Below are positions 52,150 through 60,196 of a stretch of 64,000 bases of DNA, one piece after another (within the stretch, counting starts at the first letter, position 1; every line of letters begins with the position of its first letter). The notes beneath the pieces were generated by a model. It was not told the origin of the DNA, did no database searches, and saw only the letters and a list, made by a program, of their open reading frames with translations. The stretch is from Vagococcus entomophilus. Its GTDB lineage: Bacteria > Bacillota > Bacilli > Lactobacillales > Vagococcaceae. The DNA lies in the NCBI RefSeq assembly GCF_003987595.1, contig NZ_NGJZ01000002.1, forward strand, positions 558,001-622,000. The letters are read 5' to 3'. A program made the position numbers and the translations under genes.

Positions 52150-53049
52150 ATGAAATATGCGATTTTTTTTAATAAAAATGCGGGAAATGGACAAGCGGAA
52201 GAGCTGGCACAAAAACTGCTTGAAAAACTAAGTGATAAAAATATTGAGGCTGTTTTTTTAACTGCACCAGATGAAAAAACTGCTCTTGAAAAAGTGAAAG
52301 CTGCGATTGATCAATACGATGCCATTGTTTCAATTGGTGGAGATGGAACGCTCAATATTGTAGTGACAGCATTTGTGCAAAAAGGAAAAGCCATTCCTTT
52401 AGGGATACTCCCCGGCGGGACGGTCAATAATTTTGCCAGACATTGGCAGATTCCTTTGGATATGGAAAAAGCAATGCAAGTGATTCTCCGAGGCAAAAAG
52501 CAAGCGGTAGGTGTAGGTGTGTGTGAAGATGAAAGGCACACAAAAAAAGGAATTGTGAGTTCTTTTACATTTGGCGCATTTGCAGACATGTCTAATGATG
52601 TCAGACAGAGTGAAAAAAAGAAGTGGGGACTAATCATTTACCCTATCAAGGCATTGAAGCAATTTGGGAAAGGGTGTTCACATAAGGTTTTGGTCAAAAC
52701 AGATGAGAAAGAAGAACGACTGAAAGTATGGTTTTCTTTGATCACAACCACCTACTCAATCGGTGGTTTCGAATATATTGACTCATCAGTCGATAAGTTT
52801 CATATGAGCATCTTAAATAATATGACTTTTGGGAAGTTAGTTCAATTAGGCTATTTTGTCATCAAAGGAAAATTTAAAGGGGCAAGTGGTCTAACCTACA
52901 TAGAATCAAAAAAAATAGAACTAACACCACTAATTGAATACGAGCAACACAAAATTTTTTCACGAATTGACGGTGATAAAGGACCAGAACTACCATTAAA
53001 GTTAGAGTACTTAGCTGACTTTGTACCTCTTTTTGTACCGAGTAAGTAA
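52150..53049 (+). CDS. Diacylglycerol-kinase-family lipid kinase
   Basis: A 299-residue protein with the DAGK catalytic core: FFNKNAGNGQAEE at the N-terminus, IVSIGGDGTLNIVV as nucleotide-binding loop, and LGILPGGTVNNFARH. It probably phosphorylates diacylglycerol or a related lipid at the membrane's inner face (DgkB/YegS group). ATG 52150 has GGGGG upstream. It is a single gene with a terminator at 53051-53095. Confidence 0.85.
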   Translation: MKYAIFFNKNAGNGQAEELAQKLLEKLSDKNIEAVFLTAPDEKTALEKVKAAIDQYDAIVSIGGDGTLNIVVTAFVQKGKAIPLGILPGGTVNNFARHWQIPLDMEKAMQVILRGKKQAVGVGVCEDERHTKKGIVSSFTFGAFADMSNDVRQSEKKKWGLIIYPIKALKQFGKGCSHKVLVKTDEKEERLKVWFSLITTTYSIGGFEYIDSSVDKFHMSILNNMTFGKLVQLGYFVIKGKFKGASGLTYIESKKIELTPLIEYEQHKIFSRIDGDKGPELPLKLEYLADFVPLFVPSK

Positions 53050-53050
53050 T

Positions 53051-53095
53051 AAAAGAGATCAGGTTCACCCTTAAAAGGTGGAACTGATCTCTTTT
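53051..53095. terminator. Intrinsic terminator
   Basis: AAAAGAGATCAG and CTGATCTCTTTT are the outer arms. The inner stem is GGTTCACCC against GGTGGAAC. It lies between the converging kinase and Crp/Fnr genes. Confidence 0.75.
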
Positions 53096-53118
53096 GTAAT
53101 TTTCAGATAAATGAAACA

Positions 53119-53778
53119 CTAAAAAATAATATTTTCCTTTATAATAGCTAAATTTTTAATCAAAATCCGGCGATTACAAATCTCGATGGCCCCTAAATCT
53201 TTTAATTGCTGCATCATACGATTGACGCTACTAGCAGAAGCAATTCCACAAAAATGAGCAATTTCTTCATTGGTTACCATGAAATCAATCAAATACATCC
53301 CATCACCAGCTTCTACTCCAAAAAGTTCATATAACTCATAAAGTTGTGCACAAACTGCTCCGAACTTGCCATTCATCAGCATTTGTTGCATTTTTTTCAT
53401 AGAACGCATCAGACGCAGGCGATAATAATCTTTTACATAGGCTTGCAGGTCTAAGTTGTTATTGATATCACGCCAAAATTGCACTCGATCGATTTGATAA
53501 AGTTCGGCAGTTTGAGATTCAACGCGGATATTAAAAGGAGCATCAATAAATTGTGAATACTCATCTTTTAATAGAGAAACAATTTCCAAACTATTGATAT
53601 ATTCTAAATTGAATTCACGACCATCTTTTGAAATGACACTCGTTTTGATGATGCCGCTTTTCAATATATAGGCATGTCGGTCTTGCAGACCTTCGTATGT
53701 CAGGTATTTTTTACGTTCCTTCACGATAATAGGAAATGAATGTTCCTCAAGATATTTTTTTAAAATTGACCTGTCCAT
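53119..53778 (-). CDS. Crp/Fnr-family regulator, PrfA/Ers-like
   Basis: A 219-residue protein with an N-terminal cyclic-nucleotide-type beta barrel. The central helix (MLMNGKFGAVCAQLYEL) and HTH (TNEEIAHFCGIASASSVNRM) align in style with Listeria PrfA and the enterococcal stress/virulence regulator Ers. There is no iron-sulfur cysteine cluster of the Fnr type. ATG 53778 has GGGAG upstream. A PrfA-like box lies 134 bp upstream, in the shared divergent region with an MFS gene. Confidence 0.8.
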   Translation of the reverse strand: MDRSILKKYLEEHSFPIIVKERKKYLTYEGLQDRHAYILKSGIIKTSVISKDGREFNLEYINSLEIVSLLKDEYSQFIDAPFNIRVESQTAELYQIDRVQFWRDINNNLDLQAYVKDYYRLRLMRSMKKMQQMLMNGKFGAVCAQLYELYELFGVEAGDGMYLIDFMVTNEEIAHFCGIASASSVNRMMQQLKDLGAIEICNRRILIKNLAIIKENIIF

Positions 53779-53911
53779 TTGTTTCTACTCCCTTTAACCA
53801 TTTCATTATTAAGTGTAAAAGCTCATTACTTTTACTTAACCAAACCTTTTCCCAAAGTAAATCTTCTTTAAAAATACACAATCTTGCTACAGATGAAAAC
53901 CACAAAAAAGT

Positions 53912-53925
53912 GTAACAAATGTTAC
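53912..53925. promoter_or_regulatory. PrfA/Ers-type binding box
   Basis: GTAACAAATGTTAC is one base away from the PrfA-box consensus TTAACANNTGTTAA at each end. A TAGATT 22 bp downstream (53948-53953) has the spacing of PrfA-dependent -10 elements but is a poor match; TATAGT at 53974 is an alternative. Confidence 0.55.
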
Positions 53926-54018
53926 TCTAATTTAGCATACACAAAAATAGATTTTTTTTTGGCGCATTTCTAGTATAGTAGCAATTAACCTATTGAATTC
54001 GTTTGAAGGAGGAATGGC

Positions 54019-54075
54019 ATGGAATTTTTCCCAGAATTGTCTAGCGCAGCGACAGCTGGTTTTGCTGAATTTTAA
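54019..54075 (+). CDS. 18-residue leader peptide or small peptide
   Basis: ATG 54019 is preceded by a perfect AAGGAGG (54006-54012) at 6-nt spacing. The frame encodes MEFFPELSSAATAGFAEF. It lies 120 bp ahead of the MFS gene and downstream of the PrfA-type box, so it would be on the same transcript. Translation of such short frames often controls downstream expression. No known signalling-peptide family was recognised. Confidence 0.5.
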   Translation: MEFFPELSSAATAGFAEF

Positions 54076-54194
54076 ATTATTGTAGGCGCTGACTAGAGGA
54101 CAATCAAGTGAGTTTTTTTGTTTTTAAGCATTTTTTATTTTTTATTTTTGATTGAATTTGGACAAATAAATTAAGTAAGGTGACAAGAGGAATT

Positions 54195-55403
54195 ATGGAA
54201 GAAAAAGTGGAAGAAAAGTTATTCAATAAAGGGTTTATCAGTATTACATTAATTAATTTTGTCGTTTATCTTGTATACTATTTATTAATGGTTATCATTG
54301 CAGCAGTTGCACAAGACAAACTTCATGCTTCACTTAGTCAAGCCGGACTTGCTTCTGGTATTTATATTATCGGGACACTGTTAGCACGTCTGTATTTTGG
54401 TAAAACTTTAGAGCTGTATGGAAGAAAGGCAGTAATGCGTTACGGAGCAATCTTTTACTTAGCAACAACAATTGCCTATCTTTATATGCCTAATTTAGTA
54501 ATCTTATTCATTGTTCGTTTTTTAAATGGTTTTGCTTATGGGACAGTTTCAACTGCTACAAACGCTACGGTTACAGCATATATTCCTGATTCGAGAAAAG
54601 GAGAAGGAATTAATTATTATGGACTAAGTACAAGTTTGGCAGCGGCCATTGGACCATTTATTGGAATGATTTTGATGAATACGACAAGCTTTTATTTTGT
54701 AACGATGTTTTCTATTGCTTTAATTTTCATTACGACAATTGCTTGTTTTGCAGTACCAGTTAAGAATTTGGTGCTATCAGATGAACATAAGGAAATGTTG
54801 AAAGATAATAGTATTAGTAGCTTTATTGAATACAAAGTAATGTTTATTACGGGGATTGCCTTTTTAATGGGCTTAGCTTACTCAAGTGTTTTATCATTCT
54901 TATCTTCATATGCAAAAGTCATTCATTTGGTTTCAGCAAGCTCCTTTTTCTTCGTTGTCTACGCACTTGTAATTACAGCAACACGCCCGCTTTCAGGACG
55001 TATTTTTGATAATAAGGGTGAAAATTATGTTATGTATCCAAGTTATATTTTCTTAACTTTAGGTTTACTGTCATTAAGTATTACTCATTCAAGTTGGATG
55101 TTATTAGTTTCAGGTGGATTTGTAGGTCTTGGTTATGGAACCTTTATGTCAAATGGACAAGCAGTTTGTTTGAAAAAAGTCGAAAGCCATCGTGTAGGAA
55201 TTGCCCTTTCTACTTATTTCATTGGCTTGGATTTAGGTCTTGGTGTTGGCCCATATGTGATGGGAGAATTACGTAGTCTCTTTTCATTCCGAGGATTGTA
55301 TGTTGTAGCAGCCATTATTCCGATTGTATGTGCAATTTTGTATGCAATCTTCTACAAAACAAGCCCTAAGAGCAATACGAAAGTGATTGAAGCAACAAAA
55401 TAG
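54195..55403 (+). CDS. MFS transporter, probable drug/metabolite exporter
   Basis: A 402-residue protein with twelve spans and the MFS motif ARLYFGKTLELYGRKAVMRYG between spans 2 and 3; span 5 has AAAIGPFIGMIL. It is of the AraJ/drug exporter kind with unknown substrate. ATG 54195 has AAGAGGAA upstream; GTG 54180 is the longer alternative. Control by the divergent PrfA/Ers-like regulator and the leader peptide is suggested by position. Terminator at 55417-55457. Confidence 0.8.
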   Translation: MEEKVEEKLFNKGFISITLINFVVYLVYYLLMVIIAAVAQDKLHASLSQAGLASGIYIIGTLLARLYFGKTLELYGRKAVMRYGAIFYLATTIAYLYMPNLVILFIVRFLNGFAYGTVSTATNATVTAYIPDSRKGEGINYYGLSTSLAAAIGPFIGMILMNTTSFYFVTMFSIALIFITTIACFAVPVKNLVLSDEHKEMLKDNSISSFIEYKVMFITGIAFLMGLAYSSVLSFLSSYAKVIHLVSASSFFFVVYALVITATRPLSGRIFDNKGENYVMYPSYIFLTLGLLSLSITHSSWMLLVSGGFVGLGYGTFMSNGQAVCLKKVESHRVGIALSTYFIGLDLGLGVGPYVMGELRSLFSFRGLYVVAAIIPIVCAILYAIFYKTSPKSNTKVIEATK

Positions 55404-55416
55404 TTGATAAAATAAA

Positions 55417-55457
55417 AACATGTGTCTCTTGCTTATGCAAGGGGCACATGTTTTTTT
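55417..55457. terminator. Intrinsic terminator shared by MFS and pcp genes
   Basis: AAACATGTGTCTCTTGC pairs imperfectly with GCAAGGGGCACATGTTT, with T7 following. Confidence 0.8.
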
Positions 55458-56106
55458 AATACAATTGACCACCAACTTCTTTTATATCCGGCTGATTTTG
55501 ATACTCAATAATCGTGGCAATAGCTTTTTTAATGCCTGCAGCAATCGTTTCTAGTGGAAGAAAAAAGGCTGCATGATTACTAGATGTTTTCTGCTCCAAA
55601 ATGTAAGGAACATGAATAAAGCCAGCTTGAAGAGTAGGATAGCGGGTTTGAATTAAGTACTGGACTTGATACATAATATGATTACAGACAAAAGTTCCTG
55701 CAGTGTTCGAAACAGTAGCTGGAATCCCTTCTTCAGTCAAGGCGCGTAGCATAGCTTTAATTGGCAATTGTGTGAAGTAAGCAGGTGCACCATTTTCTTG
55801 AATGACGCAATCAAGCGGCTGGTTTCCTTCATTGTCGGGGATTTTCGCATCGTCAATATTGATTGCGACACGTTCAAATGAAATAGAATTTCTGCCTCCA
55901 GCCTGACCGACATTAATCACGATATCTGGTTGATGCTTTTCGATCAATTGTTCCATGACGGATTTTGCTTTTCCAAAAACAGTAGGAATTTCTTCTTTTA
56001 TGATAGAGACCCCACAAATGGAGGCGGGCAATAGTTGAATTGCTTCAAAAGAAGGATTCATTTGTTCACCGCCAAATGGGTCAAACCCAGTTATCAGTAT
56101 TCTCAT
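55456..56106 (-). CDS. pcp: Pyrrolidone-carboxylate peptidase
   Basis: A 216-residue C15-family peptidase, the usual length. It has the N-terminal GFDPFGGEQMNPS, catalytic Glu in ISFERVAIN, catalytic Cys in VSNTAGTFVCNHIMY and catalytic His in FIHVPY. It removes N-terminal pyroglutamate from peptides in the cytoplasm. ATG 56106 has TAGGAG upstream. The gene stands alone, with the next minus-strand gene 72 bp upstream. Confidence 0.95.
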   Translation of the reverse strand: MRILITGFDPFGGEQMNPSFEAIQLLPASICGVSIIKEEIPTVFGKAKSVMEQLIEKHQPDIVINVGQAGGRNSISFERVAINIDDAKIPDNEGNQPLDCVIQENGAPAYFTQLPIKAMLRALTEEGIPATVSNTAGTFVCNHIMYQVQYLIQTRYPTLQAGFIHVPYILEQKTSSNHAAFFLPLETIAAGIKKAIATIIEYQNQPDIKEVGGQLY

Positions 56107-56177
56107 TGTTTCAGCTCCTAAGTATTATAAAAGTATACTATCACAAATAAAAAACTGTGTAAAAAAGGAAGGTGTTA

Positions 56178-56837
56178 TTAATGATGAAGCAGATCGTGAA
56201 CAATACTACTTTCAGAAGCAGAACTAGGAAAATAAGTTGGCCAGTTATCCATTTCTTTTAGTAGTTCATCGTGCGATTCATTTCCGAAAAACAAATGAAA
56301 ATGAGCAGATTTTTCTGATTGAATCAGATGATCGCTAAACTGAACAGAAGTTGGAGCTAACTCATCGCCAGCAATCTTGCTGAATAAGTAACGGACACCT
56401 TTGCTTCCAGATTCGTAAGTAAGAATTTTGTAGCCAACATATTGATAACTACCATTTTGCCAATGATTATCTGTATAAAAAGAGATTTTGTCTTTGTAAA
56501 TATCTATTTTTTCAGTAGTTGTTTTGTAGCCAACGCTGTAGTATTTTTTGTACTCTTCAAAGTTTTTATCAGATGATTTTTTGGCTTTTTCTTTAAAGAC
56601 AGAATCTAATGCGCCACTTTTTAAATAAGGATAAATAGATTTCCAAGAGCCTTCCCAATCAGAAAGTGCTCGATCACTCACTTGTGTGTCTTCAAAAGTA
56701 GTGAGTTGAGGCTGCTCAGTCTGACTAGTTGTTGTAGCGGTATTAGATGTATTGGTCTGCGTTTTGCTAGTACATCCAGTGACTATTGGTAAGAAAAGGG
56801 CAAGGAAGAAAATAGGTAAGAATAATTTTTTTTTCAA
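56178..56837 (-). CDS. ZinT-like zinc-binding lipoprotein
   Basis: A 219-residue protein whose signal peptide ends at IVTGC (lipobox), followed by a Thr/Ser-rich linker and a ZinT/YodA domain. The domain starts LSDWEGSWKSIYPYLKSGAL and includes YQYVGYKILTYESGSKGVRY and HFHLFFGN near the end. It probably captures zinc at the cell surface, like the C-terminal domain of AdcA, here without the AdcA part. TTG 56837 has GAGGAG 8 nt upstream. A Zur-type palindrome lies 30 bp upstream. Confidence 0.85.
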   Translation of the reverse strand: MKKKLFLPIFFLALFLPIVTGCTSKTQTNTSNTATTTSQTEQPQLTTFEDTQVSDRALSDWEGSWKSIYPYLKSGALDSVFKEKAKKSSDKNFEEYKKYYSVGYKTTTEKIDIYKDKISFYTDNHWQNGSYQYVGYKILTYESGSKGVRYLFSKIAGDELAPTSVQFSDHLIQSEKSAHFHLFFGNESHDELLKEMDNWPTYFPSSASESSIVHDLLHH

Positions 56838-56866
56838 GATTGTCGCTCCTCATGTTTTATTTTTTT

Positions 56867-56889
56867 CAAAACGTAATATTTACGTTTTG
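56867..56889 (-). promoter_or_regulatory. Zur-type box
   Basis: CAAAACGTAA-TAT-TTACGTTTTG is a perfect 10-bp inverted repeat. It closely resembles the Bacillus Zur consensus (TCGTAATnATTACGA core). The position predicts repression of the ZinT-like gene when zinc is plentiful. Confidence 0.75.
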
Positions 56890-57244
56890 CGTCGAGGTTA
56901 AAATTACCATATTCAGTTAAAATTTGCAAGCGAATTCTTAAAATAAAAAAATAGATTGATTATTTTAAAATTTGTTAGTATGATAATAGGACGAAATTGA
57001 ACGGAATGGGGAAGGTGCAATCTGATTTGCGTAAATGCGCAAGGTTGGGAGGACATTTCGCTTTAATTTTAGGCTTAATTAAGTGCCTTTTTAGTAATAA
57101 TGTAGAAAAAATAAAAGGGCTTTGCAAGTAAAAGATGCAGGTTATTCAAGCAACAGAGAGAAAAGTATTTTTGATTTTTAATTGTCTGTAATAAAGAGTT
57201 TTAAAATAAGCTCTCATGATATAGGAAATGAAAGGAGAATGAAA
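56890..57244. other. Intergenic region, no gene seen
   Basis: Spacer between divergent lipoprotein genes. Apart from the Zur-type site it shows no hairpin or small gene that could be supported. Confidence 0.4.
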
Positions 57245-57865
57245 ATGAAAAAAATAAGTATTTTAGGAATAGTTGGCTTGAGTCTGTTTCTTGGAGCGTG
57301 TACGCAAGCTAAAAAGGATGAGGCTAAACAAAATAACCAGCTGACTAGCCTTACTTCAATTCAGCAAAGCGAGGGTGGAACTTCCGCGACGAAAGAAACA
57401 AACAGTATAAGTCAAGAAACTACAAGGCTGACGCTCGCTCATGCCGTACAGATTTATGAAAGTAATTACCCCAATACATCTGTGACTTCTATTGAGCTTG
57501 ATTCATCATTTGGCATCTATTACTACGAAATTAAGGGGGTCGATGATCAAAAAGAATATGAGCTAAAAATTCATGCTAAAACTGGTGATATCAAGAAAAA
57601 ACGTGTCGAAAATTTAGAGAATGATGAAAAAAATGGTGTGGAGCGAAAGGAAAAAGGAATGGTGACAACCAACCTTTTATCTTTGGAAGAAATCACTTCG
57701 CGTGCGCAAGAAGCTGCAGGTGACGGAACGGCGGTAGAGTGGAATTTGGAAAAAGAACTGGATACCGTTTATTGGGAGGTCAAAGTGAAGTCTGGAAAAA
57801 GTGAGACGGATGTCACGCTTAATGCAGAGACAGGTACAGTTCTAGAAGTAGAAAAAGAAGATTAA
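57245..57865 (+). CDS. Lipoprotein with two PepSY domains
   Basis: A 206-residue lipoprotein (lipobox LFLGAC). Two PepSY units follow: residues ~60-135 (YYYEIKGVDDQKEYELKIHA, then KTGDI) and ~140-205 (VYWEVKVKSGKSETDVTLNA, then ETGTV). PepSY proteins are thought to inhibit or modulate proteases or to act as structural domains outside the cell. ATG 57245 has AAAGGAG at 7-nt spacing. The ATG at 57239 is too close to that site. Confidence 0.85.
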   Translation: MKKISILGIVGLSLFLGACTQAKKDEAKQNNQLTSLTSIQQSEGGTSATKETNSISQETTRLTLAHAVQIYESNYPNTSVTSIELDSSFGIYYYEIKGVDDQKEYELKIHAKTGDIKKKRVENLENDEKNGVERKEKGMVTTNLLSLEEITSRAQEAAGDGTAVEWNLEKELDTVYWEVKVKSGKSETDVTLNAETGTVLEVEKED

Positions 57866-57959
57866 AAAAAGCAAAACGTTAAAAAATTGTCAATAAAAAA
57901 GAAGTTACCACTGTTTAGGTAAGTTAAAGCGACTTTGAGTGTGAAATAAAAGTGAGTAT

Positions 57960-58514
57960 TCACTTTGTTTCACACTTTTTTAGAGTCAAAAATTCTTGAT
58001 AACTTTCTTTAGCCCAAGCACACCAATTAAGTTCTTCTTTTAAAAGACCAATCCGTCTAACGACTACCAAGTAGCGGCCAAAATCATGCTGATAATACTC
58101 AATATTTTCTTTTCGCTGTTCCATTGTCTCTAGTTTTTGTTGGCAGTTTTTAATTTGTTCTTGTAAATATTTTTCGCGTTCGTAAAATAATTTTTTCCCA
58201 AGTTCGATATCGATGGAGCCGATAATATAAACTTTTGCGACCCATTCATCCTTGGCTAGAGTAAATGGAGTAGGCTCATCTAACCAATTTTCAACTTTTT
58301 CTTTGCCTAAAGCAGTTAGAAAATAAATTTTTTTGGCGGGTTTATCTTTGGTTTCTTCAAAATACACAAAATGATTTTTTTCTAATTTTGCTAACAGAGG
58401 ATAGATTTGACTATGGTGTGCTTGCCAGATTAAATTTAATAATTTTTGTAATTCGTACCCACTGCAAGGTTTTCTATACAGTAGGCCTAATAAAATATGG
58501 GCTAATTTATTCAT
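57960..58514 (-). CDS. PadR-family transcriptional regulator
   Basis: A 184-residue PadR protein with the winged HTH (HILLGLLYRKPCSGYELQKL, then IYPLLAKLEKNHFVYFEETK) and a C-terminal dimerisation helix of the PadR-Vir group. ATG 58514 has AAAGGTGG upstream. It is divergent from an MFS exporter whose promoter carries an ATGT-N8-ACAT site, so it probably represses both genes. Confidence 0.9.
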   Translation of the reverse strand: MNKLAHILLGLLYRKPCSGYELQKLLNLIWQAHHSQIYPLLAKLEKNHFVYFEETKDKPAKKIYFLTALGKEKVENWLDEPTPFTLAKDEWVAKVYIIGSIDIELGKKLFYEREKYLQEQIKNCQQKLETMEQRKENIEYYQHDFGRYLVVVRRIGLLKEELNWCAWAKESYQEFLTLKKCETK

Positions 58515-58597
58515 ATGAGGCCACCTTTACTCACTTTTTCTTTTACTATATCACAAAAAAAAGAAAAGGTCTCAATGATTTATAAGTAAATATTTAT

Positions 58598-58636
58598 ATG
58601 TAAATATTGACATATAATAAAAAAGAGCAGTATACT
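58598..58636 (+). promoter_or_regulatory. Promoter with PadR operator
   Basis: ATGT-AAATATTG-ACAT (58598-58613) is the consensus PadR half-site pair with 8-bp spacing. It overlaps the -35 TTGACA (58607-58612); TATACT lies at 58631-58636 with an 18-bp spacer. Confidence 0.8.
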
Positions 58637-58673
58637 AGAAAAGTTGAAAGAAGTAATTTTAGGGGGAAAACAA

Positions 58674-59873
58674 ATGAAAAAAAGAAAAAAAGCTGAAGCT
58701 GAAAGTATTATTGGTAGCTTATCCAAACAATCAAAGCCTGCATTAGCAGTAGCTTTTGCATGTGTGGTAGCTTTTATGGGGATTGGACTGGTAGATCCGA
58801 TATTACAATCCATTGCCAAATCACTACACGCAACAGCAGCACAAACGTCATTATTATTTACTAGCTATATGTTAGTTACTGGAGTGGTCATGCTTTTTAC
58901 AGGATTTATTTCGAGTAGAATTGGGGCAAAAAAAACATTGTTAATAGGATTAGTCGTGATTATCTTATTTTCTTTTTTGGGTGGCTTGTCGGGTTCCGTT
59001 GGAGCACTAATAGGTTTTAGAGCAGGATGGGGACTGGGGAATGCCCTGTTTATTGCCACAGCTTTGTCGACCATAATTGGTGTCAGTACTGGTGGAAGCG
59101 AAAAAGCGGTGATTATGTATGAGGCAGCAATGGGGATGGGCATGTCTGTGGGGCCACTTATTGGAGGGATATTAGGCAGCTTTTCATGGCGAGGCCCTTT
59201 TTTTGGTGTTGCATTTTTGATGTTAGTTGCATTTGTTTTGGTGTGGTTTTTGCTTGATCCAATTGCAAAGCCTAAGAAAAAAGCTGGAGTTTGGGAGGCA
59301 TTAAAAGCTCTGGAACATGGTGGTTTGAAGATTACTGGCTTGACAGCACTGTGCTATAATTTTGGCTTTTTTACAGTTCTAGCATACTCCCCATTTTTGC
59401 TGCGTCATTTTAATGCACTAGAAGTGGGGTTCTCTTTTTTTGGTTGGGGGATATTGTTGGCCGTTAGTTCTGTCTTTCTAGCTCCCAAATTTGAAAAGAC
59501 ATATGGAACTACTAAAATGCTACTGTTTTCTTTATTAGGTTTTGCAGTTGTTTTAGGCGTAATGGGAATTTTTACCGAATATCCTGTAGTCATTATGTTT
59601 GGCATTATGATTTCTGGATTTTTTCAAGGCATAAGTAATACCTTACTGACAACAACTGTAATGGAAGTAGCCCCTGTTGAGCGTTCCATCGCTTCAGCAG
59701 CCTATAGTTTTGTCCGATTTACTGGAGGTGCAATTGCCCCGTATTTAGCAGGGAAAATAGCAGAGTGGTTTTCTCCGCATATAACATTTTATTTTGCGGG
59801 AGTTACTGTAGCAGTTGGTAGTGCTATTCTATATAGTGGAAGAAGTTATCTGCAGAAAATATACTTAAAATAA
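58674..59873 (+). CDS. MFS drug-efflux transporter
   Basis: A 399-residue twelve-span MFS protein with SLHATAAQTSLLFTSYMLVT and FTGFISSRIGAKKTLLIG (motif A variant). ATG 58674 has AGGGGG upstream; the frame open from 58644 would include the promoter's 3' side. Its control by the adjacent PadR repressor suggests induction by phenolic or antibiotic compounds. The substrate is not determinable here. Confidence 0.85.
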   Translation: MKKRKKAEAESIIGSLSKQSKPALAVAFACVVAFMGIGLVDPILQSIAKSLHATAAQTSLLFTSYMLVTGVVMLFTGFISSRIGAKKTLLIGLVVIILFSFLGGLSGSVGALIGFRAGWGLGNALFIATALSTIIGVSTGGSEKAVIMYEAAMGMGMSVGPLIGGILGSFSWRGPFFGVAFLMLVAFVLVWFLLDPIAKPKKKAGVWEALKALEHGGLKITGLTALCYNFGFFTVLAYSPFLLRHFNALEVGFSFFGWGILLAVSSVFLAPKFEKTYGTTKMLLFSLLGFAVVLGVMGIFTEYPVVIMFGIMISGFFQGISNTLLTTTVMEVAPVERSIASAAYSFVRFTGGAIAPYLAGKIAEWFSPHITFYFAGVTVAVGSAILYSGRSYLQKIYLK

Positions 59874-59939
59874 AAAAGAAACGAATAGAATGGTTGCTTT
59901 TTTTTCCGAATTCAAGTATGATGAAATTAATCAAATAAG

Positions 59940-60060
59940 ACATCCTTAGGGGAGTAACTGGCAACGGAAACGTTGTGATAATATCAACAGTAAGTTAATT
60001 GTAGCCAATTTTCTGGTATTATCTTCAAATCACAGACTTGAATAGTGAGACTTAAGGTGG
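59940..60060 (+). promoter_or_regulatory. yybP-ykoY (manganese) riboswitch
   Basis: CCTTAGGGGAGTA at 59944-59956 is the conserved 5' core of yybP-ykoY elements. The 3' closing strand ACTTAAGG (about 60050-60057) can pair with it. Two internal hairpin arms fit the family layout (CAACG/CGTTG near 59962-59974; AGCCA/TGGT near 60003-60017). The element precedes a P-type cation ATPase, a known target class (Lactococcus YoaB). The closing strand is also the 5' arm of a terminator, so Mn binding should prevent termination and switch the exporter on. Confidence 0.85.
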
Positions 60061-60097
60061 AGGGTTTAAAAATAACCTTCCACTTTAAGTCTTTTCT
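60049..60097 (+). terminator. Riboswitch-controlled terminator
   Basis: GACTTAAGGTGGAGGGTT pairs with AACCTTCCACTTTAAGTC and is followed by T's. Its 5' arm overlaps the riboswitch closing stem, so the two folds exclude each other. Confidence 0.85.
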
Positions 60098-60196
60098 TTT
60101 TGTAACAAAGTGAGGATGCGAGTAGAATGGAGGCAAGGTTATTTAATAAAACGCTAATGTTTGAATGTGTAGAGTTACATATAGGAGGAATGAAAA

